A program made the translations under genes and the position numbers. DNA of 64,000 nt from Oryzomicrobium sp. Lineage in GTDB: Bacteria > Pseudomonadota > Gammaproteobacteria > Burkholderiales > Rhodocyclaceae. The notes beneath the pieces were generated by a model that was not told where the DNA came from, did not search any database, and was given only the letters and a program-made list of their open reading frames with translations. The stretch is from positions 62,001-126,000 of the forward strand of contig NZ_JAJTBG010000003.1 in assembly GCF_021287045.1 (NCBI RefSeq), read 5' to 3'. Shown here piece by piece: positions 56,529 to 64,000 of this stretch (position 1 is its first letter; each line of letters starts with the position of its first letter).

Positions 56529-58550
56529 TCAAGGGGTTGCGCTCGCCAGCCCCCGTACCGGCATGGAAAAACTGAACTGGATTCTATCGCTTTCACCCCC
56601 GTGCTCAAGCCAGACCGAGCCGTCGTGGATTTCCGCGATCTGCCGGACCAGATGCAGGCCCAGCCCTGCTCCGGGGCGGTGCTGCGACAGGCGTCCCCGG
56701 AAATATTTCAGGAAAAGCCGCGGCACCTCCTCCGCAGGAATGGGCGAGCCGCCGTTACAGATTTCGACCCGCACCCCGCCATCGGCACCCGCCGTTGCGC
56801 GCAGCGAAACCGTCTCGTCCTGGGGAGCATGCCGGTCCGCATTGGCCAGCAGGTTGCGCAGCGCCACCTTCACCAGGCCGGGATCGCAGAAGAAGCCTTC
56901 CGGCACCCCCTGCCAATCGGCCTCGATCCTGCCTTCCGGCCACTCCTGCACCAGCTCGCCGAGCAGTTCCGGCAGGTTGCACGGCCGCGGGGAGAAGACG
57001 GGCATGTCCATGTCCATGCGGTCGCTCGCCAGGCAGTTATCCACCAAGTCCGACATCCGCCGGACCGTGCTGCGCAGGTTCTGGCAGCGGCCCACCACCT
57101 CGTCCCAGGGCGCCCCTGGATTAAGCGCGATCTGCTGTGCAGTCACGTTGATGATGGCCAGCGGAGTGCGGAATTCATGGGACACCATGGCGACGAAACT
57201 GCGCTGCTCTTCCTTGATGCGCCGTTCGGTCTCCAGCGCCGTCCGCAGCTCGTTTTCCAGTAACTTGCGCCGCTCGATTTCGTGCTCCAGGTCGGCCGTG
57301 CGCACGGCCACTTCTTCCTCAAGGCCCTCGTTCAGCTTGCGCACCGCCCGCATGGCCCGCTCCTGGGCCTCGGCCGCCTGCCGGCGCAGCAGGTCGTAGC
57401 GCGCATGCAGCCGCATGCTCATGGCCAGGATGTGGATCAGGGTTCCCAGGGATGCCGCATTGACGGTCCATACGTTGGAGGGAAAAACGGACAGGTTGCG
57501 CAGGAAGCTGATGCCGATCCCGGCATAGTAGATGCCGAAGGCAAAGAGGAAGAACCGCGCCGGGCGATGGCCGCGCAGCAATAAATAAACGCTGAGCCCC
57601 GTCATCAGCACGACCAGCAGCAACGACAGCAGCTGTGCCGGGACGACCCCCTCGGCGTAGCCCACCTTGAGGACGAGCCCCATGAACAGGAGGCCGAGCA
57701 AGGTCACCGTGCCGATGAATGCCGTGGAAAAGCGCGGCCAGACCGAGGCCAGCTCAAGTTGCAGAACGGCGAACTTGGTCCCCACGATGAGGGCGAGGCA
57801 GATGCTGCACGCCAGCACCGGGTCGGAAATGCTCCCCGGTATCCGGAAGATCCATTGGGGAATCCCCGCCGTCAGCATCTGGATGGTGATGGCTAGCGCG
57901 ACGTAGAGCAGGTACCAGCCGCTCTGGGCCTCCTTCGTCATGCGCCAGAAGAAAATGTGCAGGACGATCAGCAGCAGGTAGCAGCCGAAGTAGAGCCCGT
58001 AATACAGCATTTCCCGGCGGGAAAAGCTGTCGAACGCATCGCGCTGCCAGACATCGACCGCGCTGGAAATTGCGTTGCGCGAGGTGATCCGGATCAGCAG
58101 CGTCACCGCCTCCCCCGCTGGCAGGATCAGCGGAAACGCGGCGTTGCGGGCATCGAGGGGCCATGCGGCCCGGTCCAGGTTCTCACCGGCCCGGGAACGC
58201 TCCCATCCGCCGCCGGGCGCCTGGCGGAAAAGCTCCACGTCGTCGACCAGGGCATTGCCGAGGTTGAGCACCCACTCGGCGGGGGCCGACTTGTCCCGCA
58301 CCACTAACAGCTTCAGCCATAGGGTATCGGGCGTATAGCCCACGCCGAGTTCGCCGGGCAGCGGCTGCCAGGGTGCCTCGGCCAGAACCCGGCCGGGATC
58401 TGTCTCCCCCGATCCATCCTGAAAAAGCGACAATGCGCCGGTTCCGGAGACGTTGGGCGTATCGGCGGCAAGAAGCAACGGACGCTGGGCCTGGGCCCCG
58501 AGGGGCATGAACAACCATAGCGCCAGCACAAGCATGTAGACACGTCTCAT
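56529..58550 (-). CDS. 7TMR-DISM sensor histidine kinase
   Basis: A 673-residue membrane kinase. It has a signal peptide (~1-21), a periplasmic 7TMR-DISM extracellular domain (~35-170, GYTPDTLWLKL, NLGNALVDDVELF), seven membrane helices (~185-380), a coiled coil (~390-450), the HisKA phosphorylation site His458 in VAMVSHEFRTPLA, and the HATPase domain (~560-665) with N-box NLLANADRHA and G-box GAGLGLHLV. It senses an unknown periplasmic or membrane ligand. It is divergent from the OmpR-type regulator that begins 88 bases away, and the two are probably partners. Confidence 0.9.
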   Translation of the reverse strand: MRRVYMLVLALWLFMPLGAQAQRPLLLAADTPNVSGTGALSLFQDGSGETDPGRVLAEAPWQPLPGELGVGYTPDTLWLKLLVVRDKSAPAEWVLNLGNALVDDVELFRQAPGGGWERSRAGENLDRAAWPLDARNAAFPLILPAGEAVTLLIRITSRNAISSAVDVWQRDAFDSFSRREMLYYGLYFGCYLLLIVLHIFFWRMTKEAQSGWYLLYVALAITIQMLTAGIPQWIFRIPGSISDPVLACSICLALIVGTKFAVLQLELASVWPRFSTAFIGTVTLLGLLFMGLVLKVGYAEGVVPAQLLSLLLVVLMTGLSVYLLLRGHRPARFFLFAFGIYYAGIGISFLRNLSVFPSNVWTVNAASLGTLIHILAMSMRLHARYDLLRRQAAEAQERAMRAVRKLNEGLEEEVAVRTADLEHEIERRKLLENELRTALETERRIKEEQRSFVAMVSHEFRTPLAIINVTAQQIALNPGAPWDEVVGRCQNLRSTVRRMSDLVDNCLASDRMDMDMPVFSPRPCNLPELLGELVQEWPEGRIEADWQGVPEGFFCDPGLVKVALRNLLANADRHAPQDETVSLRATAGADGGVRVEICNGGSPIPAEEVPRLFLKYFRGRLSQHRPGAGLGLHLVRQIAEIHDGSVWLEHGGESDRIQFSFSMPVRGLASATP

Positions 58551-58638
58551 AGCTCGTTAGAATAGCACCCCATCCCTCCCCGCCCCGGGGCAACGCCCGA
58601 GTACAAGGCCGGCCTCAAACGCCTGGCAAAACACGCAC

Positions 58639-59328
58639 ATGACCGGCCACCTCATCCTGCTCGAAGACGAAGACATCCTGCGGCACGAGCTTGCCACCTT
58701 TCTCGGTCAGGCCGGCTGGACGGTGGAGGCCGTCGCCGACCTGAGCGCCTTCCGGGCGTGCTACGACGCGGCCCGCCACCGCATCGCCGTCATCGACCTG
58801 GGCCTGCCCGACGGCGATGGCATGGACCTGATCCGGGAGCTGCGCGACGGCGGCAGCCCCCTGGGCATCGTCGTCCTCACGGCACGCAGCGCCATCCCGG
58901 ACCGGGTGGCCGGCCTGGCCGACGGCGCCGACCACTACCTGCCCAAGACGTCCGACCTGGATGAAATCGCCGCCATCCTCTCGGCCCTCGACCGCCGGCT
59001 TGCAGGCATCCAGCCCAACGCCCCGGCCTGGTTGCTGGAACTGGCGTCCCGGCGCCTAACCCCACCCGGCCACCAGCCCATCCACCTGTCCCATCAGGAC
59101 TGCATCGTGCTGCACGCGGTGATGGCGCGGCAGGGCGACACCATCAGCCGGCAGGACATCGTTGCCGCCCTGGGGGAGGATTTCCTCAATTACGACCAGC
59201 GCCGCCTGGATACCCAGATGCGCCGCCTGCGCCGTAAAGTCGAGGACGCCGCCGGCATTGCCCTGCCCCTCAATACCGTGCGCAACGTCGGCTACTGTTT
59301 CTTCGCCGCCGTGGCGATCCGGACTTGA
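58639..59328 (+). CDS. OmpR family response regulator
   Basis: A 229-residue protein with a receiver domain (~1-120) and a winged-helix DNA-binding domain (~130-225). The phosphoacceptor is Asp53 (IAVIDLGLPDGDG); acidic pocket residues are in LLEDEDIL and the conserved Lys is in HYLPK (~109). The C-terminal domain reads LSHQDCIVLHAVMARQGDTISRQDIV and RRLDTQMRRLRRKVEDAAGI. It is divergent from the 7TMR-DISM kinase gene and is its likely partner. The lipoprotein gene starts 86 bases downstream and may be co-transcribed. Confidence 0.92.
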   Translation: MTGHLILLEDEDILRHELATFLGQAGWTVEAVADLSAFRACYDAARHRIAVIDLGLPDGDGMDLIRELRDGGSPLGIVVLTARSAIPDRVAGLADGADHYLPKTSDLDEIAAILSALDRRLAGIQPNAPAWLLELASRRLTPPGHQPIHLSHQDCIVLHAVMARQGDTISRQDIVAALGEDFLNYDQRRLDTQMRRLRRKVEDAAGIALPLNTVRNVGYCFFAAVAIRT

Positions 59329-59413
59329 TGCAAAGACAGCCGTCGCCGCTATCCATGTCTCTGCGGACGCCAAGTCAAACGCACTCCCGCATCGGCTCGG
59401 GCATGGCAAGCAC

Positions 59414-60262
59414 ATGAGACGTTTCGGCCTGCTCCTTCTGCTCGCGCTCGCCGCGTGCAGCACCATCCCCTCCGGCGCGGAGCGCCAAGAGGCTTACGAC
59501 CGGCTCGCCCAAGCCCGCGGCTGGCGGCTGGAGCGCATCGCCACGGCCGGATTCGAATTGGTCGCCTGGCGGCCCGGCCGTTACCCCGATCCCGAAAGCC
59601 GTCGGCTCACCGTCTACCTGGAAGGCGATGGCCTGGCCTGGCTGACGCCGACGCAACCGTCCCCCGACCCGACGCCGAGGAATCCGCTGGTCCTCGCCAT
59701 GGCACTGGCGCAACCCGAGGGCAATGCGGCCTATCTGGCCCGCCCGTGCCAGTTCGTCGATGCCGAGGCAACGGGCTGCGCCGCCGCCTACTGGACCGGC
59801 AAGCGTTTCGCGGAGGAAGTGGTGGCCGCAACCAACGACGCCCTGGATGTTCTCAAGCGGCAGTCCGGCGCCCGGACGCTCACCCTGGTGGGCTATTCCG
59901 GCGGCGGCGCCGTCGCCGCCCTGGTCGCCGCCCGACGCCAGGACGTGGACCGGCTGGTCACGGTCGCCGGCAACCTGGACCACCAGGCCTGGACGACCCA
60001 CCACCGCGTGACGCCGCTGACCGGGTCCCTCAACCCGGCCGACGCCGCCGCTGCCCTGCGCCACGTGCGGCAATGGCACTTCGTCGGCGCCCGGGACGAG
60101 ATCATGCCGCCGGCCATCGCCGCCGCTTATGCGGACCGCTACGACCGCTACCCGCCCGTGGAACGCCCCGAGGTGCGCGTCGAACCCGGCTTCGACCACC
60201 ACTGCTGCTGGGCCGAGGCGTGGCCCCGGCTGTGGCGCAGCCTGGACGCACCCCGCCCCTGA
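59414..60262 (+). CDS. Alpha/beta-hydrolase lipoprotein
   Basis: A 282-residue protein with a lipobox signal (MRRFGLLLLLALAAC, Cys at 15), so it is probably a membrane-anchored lipoprotein. The alpha/beta-hydrolase fold is seen in the nucleophile elbow LVGYSGGGAVAALVAA (Ser in GYSGGG), the oxyanion-like LEGDGLAW region and the C-terminal His in VEPGFDHHCCW; an Asp in FVGARDEIMPP could complete the triad. The substrate is unknown. The start was moved in from an upstream frame that overlaps the response-regulator gene. It is followed 46 bases later by the deacetylase gene. Confidence 0.82.
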   Translation: MRRFGLLLLLALAACSTIPSGAERQEAYDRLAQARGWRLERIATAGFELVAWRPGRYPDPESRRLTVYLEGDGLAWLTPTQPSPDPTPRNPLVLAMALAQPEGNAAYLARPCQFVDAEATGCAAAYWTGKRFAEEVVAATNDALDVLKRQSGARTLTLVGYSGGGAVAALVAARRQDVDRLVTVAGNLDHQAWTTHHRVTPLTGSLNPADAAAALRHVRQWHFVGARDEIMPPAIAAAYADRYDRYPPVERPEVRVEPGFDHHCCWAEAWPRLWRSLDAPRP

Positions 60263-60308
60263 TTGGCGCAGAATGGCCGTTGCCACGCCCCGTTCCCGCC
60301 CCACCGCC

Positions 60309-61217
60309 ATGCAGCTTTTCTACACCGACGTGTTCGTGTTGCCCCTGCCCGAGGGGCACCGCTTTCCCATGAGCAAGTACGCCCCGCTGCGCCAGGCGGC
60401 GCTCGATTCCGGCGCCTTCGCCCCGGGCGATTTTCACCTGCCACCGCCGGCCAGCGACGCCCAGCTGGCCCTGGCTCACTGCCCGGACTACGTGGCCCGG
60501 GTGGCGGCGGGGGAGCTGACCCCGGCGGAGATGAAACAGATCGGCTTTCCCTGGTCGGCGGAAATGGTGGAACGCTCGCGCCGTTCCGCCGGCGCCACCC
60601 TGGCGGCGGCCCGCTCGGCCCTGGCCGGGGGAAAGGTGGCGGCCAACCTGGCCGGCGGCACCCACCACGCCCACCGCGACCGGGGCGAAGGCTTCTGCGT
60701 GTTCAACGACGCGGCGGTGACGGTGCGCGTCCTGGCAGCGGAAGGCGCGGTGCGCCGGGTGGCGGTGATCGACGCCGACGTGCACCAGGGCAACGGCACC
60801 GCCACCATCCTGGCCGGCGATCCCCACGCCTTCACCTTCTCGATCCACGGCGCCCGCAACTTTCCCTTCGACAAAGCCGTGAGCGACCTGGACATCGAGC
60901 TGCCCGACGGCACCGGCGACGACGCCTACCTGGCCGCTCTGGAACAGGGCCTGGCCGCCACCTTCGCCGCCGGCCCCTACGACCTGGCCATCTACCTGGC
61001 CGGCGCCGATCCCTACGCGGGGGACCGCCTCGGTCGCCTGTCCTTGACCATGGACGGCCTGGCCGCCCGGGACCGGCGGGTACTGGACGCCTGTCGCGCC
61101 CACGGCGTGCCGGTGGCCATCGCCATGGCCGGTGGCTACGCCCGGGACATCGCCGACACGGTGACCATCCACGCCCGCACCCTGTTCACGGCGCGGGAAT
61201 ACGCAGCCCGGGCCTGA
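60309..61217 (+). CDS. Histone-deacetylase-family deacetylase (acetoin utilisation-like)
   Basis: A 302-residue zinc hydrolase of the arginase/deacetylase fold. The active site is visible: GGTHHAHRDRGEGFCVFND (His-His charge relay), metal ligands VIDADVHQGNGTA (Asp, His) and AGADPYAGDRLGRLSLT (Asp), then GGYA near the C-terminus. Bacterial members of this group deacetylate small amines, polyamines or proteins; the exact substrate is not predictable here. It is cytoplasmic, with no signal peptide, and is in the direction of the lipoprotein gene, convergent with the TetR gene. Confidence 0.9.
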   Translation: MQLFYTDVFVLPLPEGHRFPMSKYAPLRQAALDSGAFAPGDFHLPPPASDAQLALAHCPDYVARVAAGELTPAEMKQIGFPWSAEMVERSRRSAGATLAAARSALAGGKVAANLAGGTHHAHRDRGEGFCVFNDAAVTVRVLAAEGAVRRVAVIDADVHQGNGTATILAGDPHAFTFSIHGARNFPFDKAVSDLDIELPDGTGDDAYLAALEQGLAATFAAGPYDLAIYLAGADPYAGDRLGRLSLTMDGLAARDRRVLDACRAHGVPVAIAMAGGYARDIADTVTIHARTLFTAREYAARA

Positions 61218-61227
61218 CGCCCTTCCC

Positions 61228-61800
61228 TCAGGCCCCGGAGGATGCCGGCATGGCCGGCGCGGCCCCGTCCATCAGCGCCAGGATGTCGGCGAACAGCTCG
61301 CGCCATTCCCGCTGGCTGATCTTCATGAAGCCGAAGTAGCGCAGCATGAACGCCCCCTCGCAGGCGATGAAGGCCAGGCGAATGCGGCGCCCCTCGGGGC
61401 TGTCCGTGTCGATGCCATCGAGGCGCTGCTTGTACCAGGCCTGGACGCCCTTCAGGTGGTTGGGCGAATTGAGCAAGGCCGCCATCATCCCCGCCGCCCG
61501 GTCGCCCTCCGCCTTGTCGGTGCGCCGGGTGCCCTCCACGTGGGCCCGGGCCAGGGCCTCGGGCGTCGGCTCCGGGCCGGCCAGCCGGGCCACCAGGGCC
61601 TCGAACTCACCGCCCCAGCGCTCGTACATGGCCGTGATGAGGCGGTCCTTGGTGCCGAAGCTCGATTGCACCCCGCCCTTCGAAATGCCAGCGGCCTTGG
61701 CCACCGCATCGAAAGTCAGGGCAGCGATGCCCTTGGTGCGGACGATCAGCTCCGCCGCGTCGAGCACACTGTTCCGGTCCACTGCCTGGTAACGCGCCAT
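61228..61800 (-). CDS. TetR family repressor, likely regulator of the adjacent RND pump
   Basis: A 190-residue TetR regulator (from ATG 61800; an upstream ATG at 61812 has no ribosome-binding site). The N-terminal HTH is in DAVAKAAGISKGGVQSSFGTKDRLITAMYERW and the C-terminal domain (TetR_C-like, ~80-185) should bind a ligand. It is divergent from an efflux adaptor/pump operon and a palindrome of the TetR-operator kind lies 26 bases upstream of its start, so it probably represses both itself and the pump. Confidence 0.9.
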   Translation of the reverse strand: MARYQAVDRNSVLDAAELIVRTKGIAALTFDAVAKAAGISKGGVQSSFGTKDRLITAMYERWGGEFEALVARLAGPEPTPEALARAHVEGTRRTDKAEGDRAAGMMAALLNSPNHLKGVQAWYKQRLDGIDTDSPEGRRIRLAFIACEGAFMLRYFGFMKISQREWRELFADILALMDGAAPAMPASSGA

Positions 61801-61801
61801 C

Positions 61802-61809
61802 CCTCCTCC
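61802..61809 (-). promoter_or_regulatory. Ribosome-binding site fixing the tetR start
   Basis: On the minus strand GGAGGAGG lies a few bases before ATG 61800. This decides between the two in-frame ATGs, because the upstream one at 61812 has no Shine-Dalgarno match. Confidence 0.6.
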
Positions 61810-61826
61810 CATGCAAAATCGGTTAC

Positions 61827-61846
61827 ATAAATACGGTTGTATTTAT
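61827..61846. promoter_or_regulatory. Candidate TetR operator (perfect palindrome)
   Basis: ATAAATAC, GGTT spacer, GTATTTAT: perfect 8-base arms with a 4-base spacer, AT-rich in a GC-rich background, between the divergent tetR and RND genes. Position and form resemble AcrR/TtgR-type operators. Confidence 0.7.
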
Positions 61847-62178
61847 AATCGTACTCTCTGCACAATGCCGCGGTGCTGAAATCGCCGGACTCGTCCCCGA
61901 CGATTCCCGCCTTGCCCTGCGCCGGGCAAGGCCCCTCCGCCAGTGCCGACGCAGCCATGCCGGACGAATCGCCATGGATCGAATCCACCGATCCGCAGCC
62001 ACCGTCCCCCCCGCTTCACAGGCCGGCATGGGCTTGAGCCAACTCCGGCCATTGTCCCACGAGGGCCGGTTTTCCCCTTTCGGCCCAGGCAGGCGGCAGC
62101 GCAACCACCGGCGCCAACGACAACCACCGATCACGACCGCCCCGCCCATCCACGGCGCCGGGCCGTCGCCCCCCGCTC
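61847..62178. other. Remainder of the tetR/RND intergenic gap
   Basis: About 330 bases without a supported gene; short open frames here have no family similarity and atypical composition. The AT-rich part (about 61820-61860) near the palindrome is the likely promoter zone for tetR and possibly for the pump operon, whose first gene starts 332 bases further on. Confidence 0.4.
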
Positions 62179-63369
62179 ATGACGACCCGCTCCTGCTCCT
62201 GCCGTTCCTCTCCTGCCGCCCTGGCGCTCGCCGCGGCCCTCCCCCTGCTCGCCGCCTGCGGCAAGGAGCCCCCCGCCGCGCCGCCCCCCGCGCCGGAAGC
62301 GGTGGTGATCGTCGCCACGCCCCGGCCCGAGTCCCTGACCACCCAGTTGCCCGGCCGGCTGGAAGCCTTCCGCAGCGCCGAGGTGCGCGCCCGGGTGGCA
62401 GGCATCGTCATCGAGCGGCGCTACCAGGAAGGCCAGGACGTACGCGAGGGCGAGGTGCTCTTCCGCATCGATCCCAAGCCCCTTCAGGCGACCCTGGACG
62501 CCGCCCGGGGCGCCCTGGCCCGGGCCGAGGCCGAGCACGCCGCCGCCTCCGACCAGTTGGCCCGCTACAAGGACCTGGTGGCGGAACGGGCGATCAGCGA
62601 GCGGGACCATATCGAAGCCGTGGCGGCCGAATCCCGCAGCCGGGCCGACGTGGCCTCGGCCCGGGCCGAACTGCGCCGCGCCGAGCTCAACCTGGGCTAC
62701 GCCAGCGTCACCGCCCCCATCGCCGGCCGGGCCCGTCGCGCCCTGGTGACCGAGGGTGCCCTGGTGGGCCAGGACGCGCCGACGCCCCTGACCCGCATCG
62801 AGCAGATCGATCCGATCTACGTCAATTTCTCCCGACCCGCCAGCGAGGTGTTCGCCCTGCAACGGGATATCCAGGCCGGCCGCATCGCCGGGCCGGACAA
62901 GTCCGGCGCCCTGCCGGTGCGCCTGGTGCTACCCGACGGACGGCCCTACGGCCACGAGGGCAAGCTGCTCTTTGCCGACCTGGCGGTGGACCCGGGCACC
63001 GACAGCATCGCCATGCGCGCCCTCTTCCCCAACCCGGAACGGCAACTGTTGCCCGGCGCCTACGTGGAGGTGCACTTAAGCAGCGCGGTCGATCCCGGCG
63101 TGGTACGCATCCCCCGGGAAGCCCTGCTGCGCGGCGCCACCGGCGCCAGCGTGCGCACGGTGGACACCCAGGGCAAGGTGGCCGACGTCCCGGTGCGGGC
63201 CGAGCGCATGGACGGCCGCGACTGGCTGGTGACCGAGGGCCTGCGCGGCGGCGAACGGGTGATCGTGCAGAACGCCGCCCAGTTCGCCCCGGGCAGCCAG
63301 GCCGCCGCCCGCCCCCTGGGGGCCAAGGACACGCCGTCCCCGGCCGCCTCCACCGCGGAGGCGCGCTGA
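62179..63369 (+). CDS. RND efflux periplasmic adaptor (AcrA/MexA-like)
   Basis: A 396-residue membrane-fusion protein with a lipoprotein-type signal ending in LLAACG. The barrel-sandwich/lipoyl domain (~55-85 and ~160-200: AEVRARVAGIVIERRYQEGQDVREGEVLFRIDP) flanks a helical hairpin (~95-160, ERAISERDHIEAVAAESRSRADV), with beta-barrel and membrane-proximal domains following (QLLPGAYVEV, then IPREALLRGATGASVRTVD). It couples the inner-membrane pump to an outer-membrane channel. The stop is immediately followed by the pump gene's ATG at 63370, and the divergent TetR is the likely regulator. Confidence 0.93.
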   Translation: MTTRSCSCRSSPAALALAAALPLLAACGKEPPAAPPPAPEAVVIVATPRPESLTTQLPGRLEAFRSAEVRARVAGIVIERRYQEGQDVREGEVLFRIDPKPLQATLDAARGALARAEAEHAAASDQLARYKDLVAERAISERDHIEAVAAESRSRADVASARAELRRAELNLGYASVTAPIAGRARRALVTEGALVGQDAPTPLTRIEQIDPIYVNFSRPASEVFALQRDIQAGRIAGPDKSGALPVRLVLPDGRPYGHEGKLLFADLAVDPGTDSIAMRALFPNPERQLLPGAYVEVHLSSAVDPGVVRIPREALLRGATGASVRTVDTQGKVADVPVRAERMDGRDWLVTEGLRGGERVIVQNAAQFAPGSQAAARPLGAKDTPSPAASTAEAR

Positions 63370-64000
63370 ATGGCCCATTTCTTCATCGACCGGCCGGTCT
63401 TCGCCTGGGTCATTGCCCTCCTCATCTCCCTGGCCGGGGTGCTGGCGATCCGGGGCCTGCCCGTGGCCCAGTACCCCAACATCGCCCCGCCGGTGGTCAG
63501 CGTCTCGGCCACCTACCCGGGGGCCTCGGCCAAGGTGGTGGAAGAAGCCGTCACCACCCTGATCGAGCGCGAAATGAACGGCGCCCCGGGGCTGATGTAC
63601 ACCTCCACCACCAGCAGCAGCGGCGGCGCCTACATCAACCTGACTTTCCGCCAGGGAGTTAGCCCGGACCTGGCGGCGGTGGAAGTGCAGAACCGCCTCA
63701 AGTCGGTGGAGCCGCGCCTGCCCGAAACGGTGCGCCGCTACGGCATCCAGGTGGAGCGGGCGGCAGACAACATCCAGATGGTGGTCAGCCTTTCCTCCAA
63801 CCGCCCCGACATCGACGAGGTGGACCTGGGCGAGCTGTCCTCGGCCAAGATCCTGCAAGTGCTGCGCCGGGTGCCCGGGGTAGGCCAGGTGGCCTTCTGG
63901 GGCGCAGAAAAGGCCATGCGCATCTGGCCCGACCCGGAGCGCCTGACCGCCCTGGACCTGACCGCCTCCGACATCGCCGCCAAGATCCGCAGCTACAACG
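63370..64000 (+). CDS. RND multidrug efflux inner-membrane pump, N-terminal part (runs off window)
   Basis: The frame opens with MAHFFIDRPVFAWVIALLISLAG, the canonical first membrane helix of HAE1-type RND pumps, and continues for 210 residues without a stop, including LPVAQYPNIAPPVVSVSATYPGAS, VEEAVTTLIEREMNGAPG and VQNRLKSVEPRLPETV of the porter domain. Full members have ~1,040 residues, so about four fifths lies outside the window. Substrates cannot be read from this part. It forms an operon with the adaptor (no gap). Confidence 0.95.
   Translation, partial: MAHFFIDRPVFAWVIALLISLAGVLAIRGLPVAQYPNIAPPVVSVSATYPGASAKVVEEAVTTLIEREMNGAPGLMYTSTTSSSGGAYINLTFRQGVSPDLAAVEVQNRLKSVEPRLPETVRRYGIQVERAADNIQMVVSLSSNRPDIDEVDLGELSSAKILQVLRRVPGVGQVAFWGAEKAMRIWPDPERLTALDLTASDIAAKIRSYN

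Overview
The window is 64 kb of very GC-rich bacterial chromosome, densely coding on both strands, with no rRNA, tRNA, CRISPR array, integrase, transposase or phage gene that I could find. Gene content points to a betaproteobacterium, most likely of the Rhodocyclales (Azospira/Dechloromonas-like). The indicators are an EarP/arginine-type EF-P pair, an lplT/alr/radA neighbourhood, many c-di-GMP enzymes, a multiheme cytochrome and a truncated haemoglobin. The organism assignment is inference from gene content only.

Region by region: (1) 1-7.2 kb holds the C-terminal part of a giant cadherin/Ig-repeat surface protein. It is followed by a small exported-looking ORF, a GAF-like/HlyD adaptor and a protein that fuses an M50 (site-2-protease type) metalloprotease to a HlyD-like adaptor. 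This is the least conventional group in the window and may be an export or processing machine without its own ABC ATPase. (2) 7.4-15.2 kb: an orphan N6-adenine methyltransferase, earP-efp, moaA and a MASE1-CHASE-PAS-GGDEF-EAL protein. (3) 15.3-26.5 kb, mostly minus strand: typA, a VirK/YbjX (DUF535) protein, a group II truncated haemoglobin, YgiQ radical SAM protein, an FtsX-type permease, radA and alr. (4) 26.7-33.8 kb: lplT, a MASE1-PAS-GGDEF cyclase, an alkaline-phosphatase-superfamily hydrolase, endonuclease V, an S4-domain protein and transaldolase. (5) 33.9-43.7 kb: a YkgJ cysteine-cluster protein, a five-haem cytochrome fusion, an intergenic inverted repeat, serC, a TPR/ATP-grasp protein and purL. 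(6) 44-54 kb: a degenerate GGDEF protein, an AraC regulator and, divergent from it, a 2,665-residue type Va autotransporter with an internal duplication. (7) 54.4-64 kb: WbuC-like cupin, a DosC-like globin-coupled diguanylate cyclase, a 7TMR-DISM histidine kinase with divergent OmpR-type regulator, a lipoprotein hydrolase, an HDAC-family deacetylase, and a TetR repressor divergent from an RND efflux operon that runs off the end.

Themes: two large surface/adhesion loci (the repeat protein with its M50/HlyD genes, and the autotransporter) share the window with four GGDEF-family proteins and two haem globins. That combination suggests a lifestyle switching between surface attachment and motility in response to oxygen and redox conditions. 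The rest is core metabolism and translation (purL, serC, tal, alr, moaA, typA, efp). Starts were often moved inward from the longest open frame, because very high GC produces long spurious extensions and antisense frames.
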